In this document: positions 9,548 through 15,481 of the stretch, one piece after another
Numbering within the stretch: position 1 is the first letter of the stretch
Layout: each line of letters opens with the position of its first letter
Assembly: GCA_043763155.1 (NCBI GenBank)
Contig: JAYULW010000094.1
Location: 1 to 20,134, forward strand
Source: JANYBV01 sp043763155
GTDB taxonomy: Bacteria; Pseudomonadota; Alphaproteobacteria; Rickettsiales; SXRF01
Length of the DNA stretch: 20,134 nucleotides
Direction of reading: 5' to 3'
Notes under the pieces: model-generated
What the model saw: the letters and a program-made list of their open reading frames with translations, nothing else
Told to the model about the DNA's origin: nothing
Database searches by the model: none
Translations under genes and position numbers: made by a program

Positions 9548-10096
9548 CTAGCTCTTCGCCTGCTTCTTATCGCCGTCATCGTCTTTGGCTTTTTCTTTTT
9601 CCTGCTGGCCGAACATGGTGCCAAACGGCGAGAACATGCTCACCGCTTTTTCAAACATGGCCACATTCTGGCGCGTGATTTCTTCAAGGTGGTTAAACGG
9701 CGCCATGCTGCCTTCCACCACTTTACCGATCACACCCTGCCCAAACATGGTTTGCAGCTTCTCGCGGCTGTTAACAAAGGTTTTCATGCTGTTTTCAAGA
9801 TAGTGCTGCATCACATCCTGCATGCTGTTGTCGTAATGCTGGATCACATTGCGCAAAAAGCTGGTGGGAAGAATCTTGAAACCCTTCGTTTCCTGCTCAA
9901 AAATAATCTGCGTCAGCACCTGGCGGGTTAAATCCTGCCCGGTTTTGGCATCCACCACGATAAAATCCTTGCCATCCTTCACGCGGTCGCAAAGGTCTTC
10001 CAGCGTGATATACGCGCTGGTGCCGGTGTCATACAGCCTGCGGTTGGCGTATTTTTTAATAACGACGGGTGGTTGTTGCGGTGCTTCGGTGGTCAT
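9548..10096 (-). CDS. phaR: Polyhydroxyalkanoate synthesis regulator PhaR
   Basis: A 182-residue regulator of the PHB accumulation family. The N-terminal DNA-binding domain is unmistakable: VVIKKYANRRLYDTGTSAYI at about residues 11-30, followed by TLEDLCDRVKDGKDFIVVDAKTG. The central part (about 70-130) carries the second PHB_acc-type domain (QIIFEQETKGFKILPTSFLR). The C-terminus is acidic and lysine-rich (KAKDDDGDKKQAKS). Characterised PhaR proteins bind PHA granules and DNA and repress phasin, PHA synthase and their own genes when no polymer is present. An AAAGG ribosome-binding site precedes the ATG at 10096. It diverges from the PhaE-like/PhaC-like gene pair, and a perfect 16-bp palindrome (10151-10166) in the shared promoter region is a candidate autoregulatory operator. 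Confidence 0.93.
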   Translation of the reverse strand: MTTEAPQQPPVVIKKYANRRLYDTGTSAYITLEDLCDRVKDGKDFIVVDAKTGQDLTRQVLTQIIFEQETKGFKILPTSFLRNVIQHYDNSMQDVMQHYLENSMKTFVNSREKLQTMFGQGVIGKVVEGSMAPFNHLEEITRQNVAMFEKAVSMFSPFGTMFGQQEKEKAKDDDGDKKQAKS

Positions 10097-10150
10097 ATGC
10101 GAAACCTTTTATAAGCGAAACAATAGACGTTCGCGGAAAAAACGTATAAA

Positions 10151-10166
10151 TTCTATAGATATAGAA
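10151..10166. promoter_or_regulatory. Palindromic operator candidate in the phaR divergent promoter region
   Basis: The sequence TTCTATA-GA-TATAGAA is a perfect inverted repeat lying 55 bp upstream of phaR and 69 bp upstream of the opposite gene. It overlaps possible -10 elements on both strands. A second, weaker inverted repeat (ATTATT-AACG-AATAAT, 10202-10217) lies closer to the plus-strand gene. Assignment to PhaR is inference, since characterised PhaR sites are TGC-rich. Confidence 0.5.
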
Positions 10167-10234
10167 GAATTAATTAGCAGGTATTTGCCTGATGTGCAAC
10201 GATTATTAACGAATAATAACTGTGGTTTGACCTC

Positions 10235-10567
10235 ATGACAAACGCCGGATACCAGCAGCTGGCCAAGGAATTTATGGATTTGTGGCAGAAGCAGATCTCC
10301 TCGGTGATCAGCGATAAGCAATTCATCCAAACCATGCTAGAAATGTTCCAGAACACGCAGAACCCACATGCAAGAACCAACACCGCACCTTCCCAACCTT
10401 CCGCTGCACCTGATGCTGAGCATGGGCTGCTGGCTGAGCTCGCCTTTCGCCTTGCAATGTGTGAAAAGCGTCTTGCCGCCCTCGAAAAACCCAAACGAAA
10501 ACCCGCAGCAAAGCGAAGCCCCGCTAAAGGAAGCCTTAGCAGAGGAAGCAAAAAGCCGCGCAAGTAA
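10235..10567 (+). CDS. Small PhaE-like/PHA-associated protein, overlapping the next gene
   Basis: A 110-residue protein. Residues 5-40 (QQLAKEFMDLWQKQISSVIS and on) are amphipathic helical, a Pro/Ala-rich linker follows, and residues 66-84 (LAELAFRLAMCEKRLAALE) form a coiled-coil-like helix before a Lys/Pro-rich basic tail. Helix, linker, LEKRLAALE-type helix and basic tail recall PhaE-like or phasin-like proteins found beside PHA synthase-type hydrolases, but the match is by pattern only. The ATG at 10235 has no clear Shine-Dalgarno. Its last 200 nt (10368-10567) are shared in another frame with the PhaC-like gene, so residues 45-110 are encoded in overprinted DNA. Transcription probably starts in the divergent phaR region. 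Confidence 0.6.
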   Translation: MTNAGYQQLAKEFMDLWQKQISSVISDKQFIQTMLEMFQNTQNPHARTNTAPSQPSAAPDAEHGLLAELAFRLAMCEKRLAALEKPKRKPAAKRSPAKGSLSRGSKKPRK

Positions 10568-11564
10568 CCTGCTCACTGGCCTGCTGCGCTACGCCGAAAC
10601 GCCTTACGCGCGCGCCGTCCCTGAGCCGCCCGTTATCTGGCGCAAAGGCACTGCCCGCCTGCTCGACTACGGCGCAAGCATTCCCGGCCCTGAATCACGC
10701 CCTGTCGTGCTGTTCATCCCCTCGCTCATCAATCGCTATTATATTCTCGACCTCGAAGAAGAGCGCAGCATGCTGCGTTTTCTCGCGGGCCAGAATCTGT
10801 ACCCCATAGTACTCGACTGGGGCCAGCCCGGCGCCACCGAAGCCCATTACAGTTGCGAAGACTACATCACCCAAACCCTTCTGCCCGCCATGGATTTCAT
10901 CACGGGCGCATCCGGTGCGGGCCTCGTTCTTGCCGGGTATTGCATGGGCGGTGTATTGGCTGCCGCTGCCGCGCGCCTGCGCCCCCGGCAGGTTGCGGGC
11001 CTCGCGCTTCTCGCAACCCCATGGGATTTCCACTGCAAGGAATTTTCCCCCTTTGTGCTTGAACCCACATGGCGCACCATGCTCCATTCCCTCCTCGCTC
11101 AGCATAAGCAGCTTCCGGCGGATGTGGTGCAGTCCCTCTTCTACCTCACCGACCCCTGGGTCTTTGAACAAAAATTCCGCCGTTTCGCTGGCCTCCAGCC
11201 CGACAGCCGCGCCGCGCGTGACTTTGTGGCCCTCGAACACTGGGTAAATGACGGCGTACCCATGACCGCAAATGTCGCGCATGATTGCTTATTGGGGTGG
11301 GCGCAGGAAAATAATCTCGCCAAAGGCGCATGGAAAGTGGGCGGCAAACGCATTGACCCCACAAAACTCACCATGCCCAGCTTTATCGCCATCCCCAAAA
11401 ACGACCATGTGGTTCCCCACGCCTGCGCCATGGCGCTGGCCCGGCACATGCCCCACGCCGAAATCATCCATCCCGGCGCGGGCCATGTGGGCATGATCGT
11501 GGGCAGCCATGCACGGCGCGAACTCTGGCAGCCCTTCGCCGATTGGGTGCGCACCAGCGTTTAA
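10368..11564 (+). CDS. PhaC-like alpha/beta hydrolase (PHA synthase/depolymerase family)
   Basis: A 398-residue alpha/beta-fold enzyme related to PHA synthases. The nucleophile elbow is GYCMGG with Cys192, the Cys-type lipase box of PHA synthases rather than the Ser of lipases. The other likely triad members are Asp346 (KNDHVVP) and His373 (GAGHVGM). WRKGTARLLDYG, LFIPSLINRYYILDL and LAKGAWKVGG are also family blocks. At under 400 residues it is shorter than class I PhaC (about 560-600), so it could be a class III-like synthase or a polymer-remodelling enzyme. The start is uncertain: the first ATG (10368) adds an N-terminus, PLHLMLSMGCWLSSPFAL, that I believe is typical of alphaproteobacterial homologues; ATGs at 10413 and 10422 would trim it. 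No Shine-Dalgarno is visible. It overlaps the preceding small gene by 200 nt, and both lie next to phaR. Confidence 0.82.
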   Translation: MQEPTPHLPNLPLHLMLSMGCWLSSPFALQCVKSVLPPSKNPNENPQQSEAPLKEALAEEAKSRASNLLTGLLRYAETPYARAVPEPPVIWRKGTARLLDYGASIPGPESRPVVLFIPSLINRYYILDLEEERSMLRFLAGQNLYPIVLDWGQPGATEAHYSCEDYITQTLLPAMDFITGASGAGLVLAGYCMGGVLAAAAARLRPRQVAGLALLATPWDFHCKEFSPFVLEPTWRTMLHSLLAQHKQLPADVVQSLFYLTDPWVFEQKFRRFAGLQPDSRAARDFVALEHWVNDGVPMTANVAHDCLLGWAQENNLAKGAWKVGGKRIDPTKLTMPSFIAIPKNDHVVPHACAMALARHMPHAEIIHPGAGHVGMIVGSHARRELWQPFADWVRTSV

Positions 11565-11569
11565 AATTA

Positions 11570-11596
11570 AAACAGCCCCCATAAAGGGGGCTGTTT
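11570..11596. terminator. Bidirectional terminator between the phaC-like and flp genes
   Basis: An 11-bp perfect stem (AAACAGCCCCC, 11570-11580, and its complement at 11586-11596) with a 5-nt loop lies just past the convergent stops. The minus-strand reading is followed by TTTTAATTTTA, so it best terminates the pilin transcript; the plus-strand tail is weaker. Confidence 0.8.
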
Positions 11597-11624
11597 GGAT
11601 AGTTTCTTATTAGTCGGCTTCCCG

Positions 11625-11789
11625 TTAGCGAGTCATGTTCGACTTTACAGCACCGAACAGCGTGGTCAGCTGGGTACCGAGGTTTTTCATAGCGCCGATA
11701 GCAGCAACGGAGATCAAAGCAGCGATCAAACCGTATTCGATTGCGGTGGCGCCTTCTTCTTCGGTGATAAATTTTAACAAAGTTTTCAT
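11625..11789 (-). CDS. Flp/Fap-type pilin (second copy)
   Basis: A 54-residue type IVb pilin precursor of the Flp family, the subunit of Tad-type adhesive pili. After a short basic leader (MKTLLKFITEEE) comes the conserved processing site GATAIEYGL, where prepilin peptidase cuts after Gly with Glu at +5, followed by the hydrophobic assembly helix IAALISVAAIGAM. The ATG at 11789 is chosen over the longer frame to 11867 because AGGAG sits just upstream and the leader has normal length. It matches the neighbour at 11870-12034 at 42 of 54 residues. No tad/cpa assembly genes are present in this window. Confidence 0.93.
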   Translation of the reverse strand: MKTLLKFITEEEGATAIEYGLIAALISVAAIGAMKNLGTQLTTLFGAVKSNMTR

Positions 11790-11813
11790 AAATTGCTCCT
11801 GATAGAGGGTAAA

Positions 11814-11851
11814 AATGCTACCAGCCCCCCCCAAGGGAAGCTGGCAGCATT
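11814..11851 (-). terminator. Hairpin between the two pilin genes (terminator or attenuator)
   Basis: Twelve-nt arms (11814-11825 and 11840-11851) pair with one mismatch and enclose a loop containing an eight-C tract. On the minus strand the stem leads into a TTTTT run. It would end part of the transcription after the first pilin gene and set unequal expression of the two copies. Confidence 0.6.
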
Positions 11852-11869
11852 GAAATTCTATGCTCAAGA

Positions 11870-12034
11870 CTAACGAGCCAGATTGCTCTTGATAGCGCCG
11901 AACAGGGTGGTCAGCTGAGTGCCCAGGGCAGACATAGCGCCGATAGCGGCTACAGAGATAAGGGCAGCGATCAAACCGTATTCGATTGCGGTAGCGCCGT
12001 TTTCGTCCTTAACGAACTTTACAAAATTTTTCAT
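11870..12034 (-). CDS. Flp/Fap-type pilin (first copy)
   Basis: A 54-residue Flp pilin precursor: leader MKNFVKFVKDEN, processing site GATAIEYGL with the conserved Glu and Tyr after the cleavage glycine, then the hydrophobic helix, and the C-terminal LTTLFGAIKSNLAR. The ATG at 12034 has a GGGAGAAG ribosome-binding site; the longer frame up to 12121 adds an implausible N-terminus. The block from the processing glycine to the following Met is identical to that of the second copy, while leader and tail differ modestly, consistent with a recent tandem duplication. It is the promoter-proximal gene, so it is probably the more highly expressed of the two. Confidence 0.93.
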   Translation of the reverse strand: MKNFVKFVKDENGATAIEYGLIAALISVAAIGAMSALGTQLTTLFGAIKSNLAR

Positions 12035-12288
12035 GGTGACTTCTCCCGATTGCTTAGTTTTTAACCTATCGCTGAACCAATCAGCTACAAACACCTTATC
12101 AAATAAACCCGGCCCTAACAAGCCTAAAAGTGCAAAAAACGACGATTTATCAGTGGGTTTTCAGTTAAATATGCGTAAATTTTTACCTAATAATATATTA
12201 ACAAAAAAGGTAATATTCATGCTTTCCAGCGCAGTGAAAAATTAAGTAAAATACAAGATAAATTTTAACAACATTAAGCACATATAAC

Positions 12289-12365
12289 TGCGCAAAAAAA
12301 ATGCGCCAAAATGCACAACGAATGCGCATTCACAATGCGCAAAATGATACGCAACGATAATGCAG
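12289..12365. repeat. Array of seven TGCGCA-like motifs at 10-13 nt spacing
   Basis: Copies begin at 12289, 12302, 12312, 12323, 12336, 12348 and 12361. Three have the TGCGCA core, itself a palindrome, and the others differ by one or two bases (TGCGCC, TGCACA, TACGCA, TGCAGA). Many are preceded by A or AA and followed by an A-run. The spacing is close to the DNA helical repeat, as expected for a multi-site protein-binding region. Confidence 0.5.
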
Positions 12366-12390
12366 ATCAAAAACGCCTATATATAAGGAG

Positions 12391-12417
12391 AGAAAACAAA
12401 AGCCCGCAAACCCGCGG
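12391..12417 (-). terminator. Weak terminator candidate after the GGDEF gene
   Basis: On the minus strand a short CCGC / GCGG stem with loop GGGTTT is followed by TTTTGTTTT directly past the stop codon. The stem is only 4 bp, so the call is tentative. Confidence 0.35.
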
Positions 12418-12419
12418 TC

Positions 12420-13403
12420 TTACTGCATTTCCAGCAGTTCATCCATGGACACCTGATTACGCCCGGTGGTCTTGGCGATAAAAAGCCGCTGATCGGCGAT
12501 TTTGAATAGCGCATTTGCATCCAGCTGCTGCTCATGCTGTGCCGACGCGATTCCAATAGATACCGTACAGCCAAATAAATCGTTCTCTTCGTCAATCCGG
12601 AAGGTTTCCTTGGCCACCGACGAGCGGATACGCTCGGCCACCCAATAAGCCCCGCTGGCGGGCGTGTCCGGTAGCGCGACGGCAAATTGCCCCCCGTCCA
12701 CCCGGCCCGCCGTATCTGTCTCGCGCATGGATTGCCCGATAATACGCGCCACCGCCTGCAACACCCGGTCGCCCACGGCCTGCCCATAGTTATTATTGAT
12801 GTTCTTGAAGTAATCGAGGTCAATCAGCAGCACCGAAAGCTCTTCATGGCTGCGCTTGATGCGCTTCAGCTCGTCTTCCAGCCGCACAAAGAACAAATGC
12901 CGCGAGGAAAGCCCCGTAAGCATGTCTGTGCTGGCCATACGCGCAATTTCGTCCTTGGCCAGCGTTTCCGCATGCACCCGCTCCGTAATATCGCGCAGCG
13001 ACCCCACCGAGCCGATAATGGCGCCCTTCTCGTCGAACCACGGGTATGAAATATCCGAAACCCAGATTTTGCGCCCGTCTTTGGTGCGCATCAGGTAATC
13101 GGCCTGCCATTTATTCACGCTGCCTTCCTTGCGCTCCGTCTCCAAAGCATCAAAAGACTCCAGCGTCCGCATGGCGTTGCCCACAATGCGGGTCTCTAAT
13201 ATAAGGGAGCGAATGTTCAGCGCATGGATTTCCTCCAGCGTATAGCCCAAAAGCCGCTCCACCGCCGGGCTTACATAATCGTAAGCCATGGTTTCATAGC
13301 GCAAACGGTAGATTGTGTCGGTGGAATACGAAGTCAGCAACGCCACCTCGTCTTTCAACGCATCAATATCCTGCTCAACCTTAGGCACAAATTTCAGTTC
13401 CAT
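12420..13403 (-). CDS. PAS-GGDEF protein with degenerate active site and intact I-site
   Basis: A 327-residue cytoplasmic protein with no membrane segment. Residues about 20-141 form a PAS domain ending in the PAC-type GSVGSLRDITER; a linker helix leads to a GGDEF domain (about 152-327) with TDMLTGLSSRHLF, LLIDLDYFKNINNNYGQ and the C-terminal AKTTGRNQV. The active-site signature is DGGQF (236-240) instead of GG[DE]EF, and the substrate-binding ND-x-x-GH segment reads NNNYGQ, so diguanylate cyclase activity is unlikely. The inhibitory c-di-GMP-binding site RETD (227-230), exactly five residues before the signature, is kept. The likely role is a c-di-GMP receptor tuned by a PAS-sensed signal. 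The ATG at 13403 is preferred; a GTG at 13430 would add nine residues. It lies next to the pilin genes, a plausible target, but this is inference. Confidence 0.85.
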   Translation of the reverse strand: MELKFVPKVEQDIDALKDEVALLTSYSTDTIYRLRYETMAYDYVSPAVERLLGYTLEEIHALNIRSLILETRIVGNAMRTLESFDALETERKEGSVNKWQADYLMRTKDGRKIWVSDISYPWFDEKGAIIGSVGSLRDITERVHAETLAKDEIARMASTDMLTGLSSRHLFFVRLEDELKRIKRSHEELSVLLIDLDYFKNINNNYGQAVGDRVLQAVARIIGQSMRETDTAGRVDGGQFAVALPDTPASGAYWVAERIRSSVAKETFRIDEENDLFGCTVSIGIASAQHEQQLDANALFKIADQRLFIAKTTGRNQVSMDELLEMQ

Positions 13404-13453
13404 GGACCCTATGTAATAGCCATGCCTCACGGCAAAGGCGTCAAAAGACTGCG

Positions 13454-13482
13454 CTTATACCCTTAAACGGGGAAAAAGGCAA
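13454..13482 (-). promoter_or_regulatory. Promoter of the PAS-GGDEF gene
   Basis: On the minus strand TTGCCT (13477-13482) and TATAAG (13454-13459) are separated by exactly 17 nt, a good sigma70-type match. It would start transcription around 13447, giving a leader of about 45 nt before the ATG at 13403. Confidence 0.55.
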
Positions 13483-13495
13483 CCGACCCCTCCAA

Positions 13496-15373
13496 TCAGG
13501 CAGCCAGACTCTTTTCCACGAAGCTTTGCAGCCGCCGCATAAAGCCCGCCGGGTCGGAAATTTCCTCCCCTTCAAGGATGCGCGCCTGGTCCAGCAACAG
13601 CCACGTCACGTCCTCAATATCCTTAGCCGCCGCCGAATCATGCAGCTTAGTGGCCAAAGACCGGATAATGGTGTGGTCGGGGTTGATCTCAAGGATCTTG
13701 GCCGAAGCCGTCGCCAGCTGCTTCTGCTCCACAAGGAACCGCTCCAGCCGGAAATCCATCGCCCCTTCGCGCACCGCAAGGCACACCGCGCTCTGCGTCA
13801 GCTTATTGGTGGTGCGCACATCGCTCACCATATCCCCAAGGATAATCTTGATACGCTCGCACAATGCCGCCAGATCTCCTTCCGATTTCGCCGCATCATC
13901 CTTCGGCTTCTCCGCCACGGGCGAAACACTATCCAGATCAATATCCGAACGGGTCACAGACTTAAGCTGCTTACCCTTATGTTCAAACACCACATTCACC
14001 CAGAAATCGTCCACATGGTCGCAAAGCAACAGCACTTCAACGCCGCGCTTCGCAAACCCTTCAAGCTGCGGGCTACTGCGGAGTGCCTCGATGCGCTCGC
14101 CCGTCAGGTAGAAGATTTCCTTCTGCTCCGGCTTCATCCGCGCAATATATGCATCCAGCGTGGTGAACGAATCCGTTTCGGTCGAATAAAACAAACACGC
14201 ATCCAGAATCTGCTCGCGCGGGGTCGTCGCCTCGCACAAACCTTCCTTCAGCACCGGCCCGAAATTCTGCCAGAATGCGTTATATTCTTCCGGCTCGCTC
14301 TCGCTGCGTTTCTTCAGTTCCGAGAGAACCCTCTTCACCACCGAGTCTTTAATCTTGGTCAGCAGCGGATTATTCTGCAAGGTCTCGCGGCTGATATTCA
14401 GCGGCAAATCTTCCGAATCAATAATCCCGCGCAGGAAGCGCAAATACTGCGGCACCACATCAATATTTTCTTCCGTGATAAACACGCGCTTCACATACAA
14501 TTTCACCCGGCGCTTGCGGTCAGGATGAAAAAGATCAAACGGTTTAGATGAAGGAATAAACAGCAGGCTCGTATATTCCAGCTTGCCTTCCGCGCGGTTA
14601 TGCAGCGTCGCCCACGGCGAATCGGGAAGGTGTGCCACATGGTGGTAAAACTCTTTATACTGCTCCGGCGTAATATCGCTCTTATTGCGCATCCACAGCG
14701 CCGAAGCGGTGTTCACCACTTCCGTATTGCCTTCCTCGTCCGTAATCGAAATCGGGAAGGAAATATGATCGGAATAGGTCTGCACAATATGGCGCAGGCG
14801 GAACTTATCCACGTATTCCTGCGAGCCTTCTTTCAAATGCAGCGTAATGCTGGTCCCGCGCCCTGCTTTTTCTGCCGTCGCAATCGTAAATTCGCCCAGC
14901 CCTTCGGATTCCCACGTCCAGCTCTCATTCGTGCCTGCGTGCTTGGAATCCACCGTTACCTTATCGGCCACCATAAACGACGCATAGAACCCCACGCCGA
15001 ACTGCCCGATCAGCGGCAAATCCTTTTTGCCATCGCCCGAAAGCTTCGACAAAAATTCCTGCGTCCCGGATTTGGCAATTGTGCCAAGGTTGGCAATCAG
15101 CTCTTCGCGGGTCATCCCCACGCCATTATCGGCCACCGTAACTGTTTTTTTATCTTTGTTGATCAGTATATTAACCTGAAATTCCCCATCATCCCCCAGC
15201 ACGTCCGTATGCGTCAGCGCCTCATAGCGCAATTTATCGCACGCGTCCGACGCATTCGAGATCAACTCCCTGAGGAATATATCTTTATTAGTATAAAGCG
15301 AATGGATCATCAGCTGCAGTACTTTGCTGATTTCCGCTGAGAATTTAAGTTTTTCTTCGTTTTTTTCCGACAT
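13496..15373 (-). CDS. htpG: Chaperone protein HtpG (bacterial Hsp90)
   Basis: A 625-residue ATP-dependent molecular chaperone of the cytosol, the usual length for HtpG (E. coli 624). The N-terminal GHKL ATPase domain shows FLRELISNASDACDKLRYEA (Asn40 region), DNGVGMT (82-88), GTIAKSGTQEF and GQFGVGFYASFMV (123-135). The middle domain carries the FDLFHPDRKRR and YLRFLRGIIDSEDLPLNISRE blocks, including the catalytic arginine region, and the C-terminal dimerisation domain completes the protein. The start at 15373 has an AGGAC ribosome-binding site. I could not find a convincing sigma32 heat-shock promoter upstream. The gene diverges from the ankyrin-repeat gene and is followed by the separately promoted PAS-GGDEF gene. 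Confidence 0.97.
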   Translation of the reverse strand: MSEKNEEKLKFSAEISKVLQLMIHSLYTNKDIFLRELISNASDACDKLRYEALTHTDVLGDDGEFQVNILINKDKKTVTVADNGVGMTREELIANLGTIAKSGTQEFLSKLSGDGKKDLPLIGQFGVGFYASFMVADKVTVDSKHAGTNESWTWESEGLGEFTIATAEKAGRGTSITLHLKEGSQEYVDKFRLRHIVQTYSDHISFPISITDEEGNTEVVNTASALWMRNKSDITPEQYKEFYHHVAHLPDSPWATLHNRAEGKLEYTSLLFIPSSKPFDLFHPDRKRRVKLYVKRVFITEENIDVVPQYLRFLRGIIDSEDLPLNISRETLQNNPLLTKIKDSVVKRVLSELKKRSESEPEEYNAFWQNFGPVLKEGLCEATTPREQILDACLFYSTETDSFTTLDAYIARMKPEQKEIFYLTGERIEALRSSPQLEGFAKRGVEVLLLCDHVDDFWVNVVFEHKGKQLKSVTRSDIDLDSVSPVAEKPKDDAAKSEGDLAALCERIKIILGDMVSDVRTTNKLTQSAVCLAVREGAMDFRLERFLVEQKQLATASAKILEINPDHTIIRSLATKLHDSAAAKDIEDVTWLLLDQARILEGEEISDPAGFMRRLQSFVEKSLAA

Positions 15374-15481
15374 AATGTCCTAAAAATAAGCTATTATGAT
15401 ACCTATCTAATACTAGGGATATGGTTGAGAACCCCCTTTATGTCAAGGGTTGGCCATCCCGAACCGGAGCAGATACAACGA

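Larger units (their letters stand above)
12035..12419. other. AT-rich intergenic region with TGCGC-type repeats (no gene seen)
   Basis: This 385-bp gap lies between the pilin genes and the GGDEF gene. I see no coding frame with family features and no tRNA. The part nearest the pilins (12035-12290) is strongly AT-rich and should hold the pilin promoter and leader; no single -35/-10 pair stands out. Positions 12289-12365 carry seven related short motifs (see the repeat entry). The stretch next to 12420 may hold a terminator. Confidence 0.6.

Noticed and set aside
12289..12365. Repeat cluster as a CRISPR array
   Set aside because: The units are about 6-10 nt with 10-13 nt spacing, far shorter than CRISPR repeats and spacers, and no cas gene is present.
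13526..14551. A 341-residue plus-strand frame opposite htpG
   Set aside because: Its Arg/His/Leu-rich composition follows from the complement of the htpG codons; no motif or start signal supports it.
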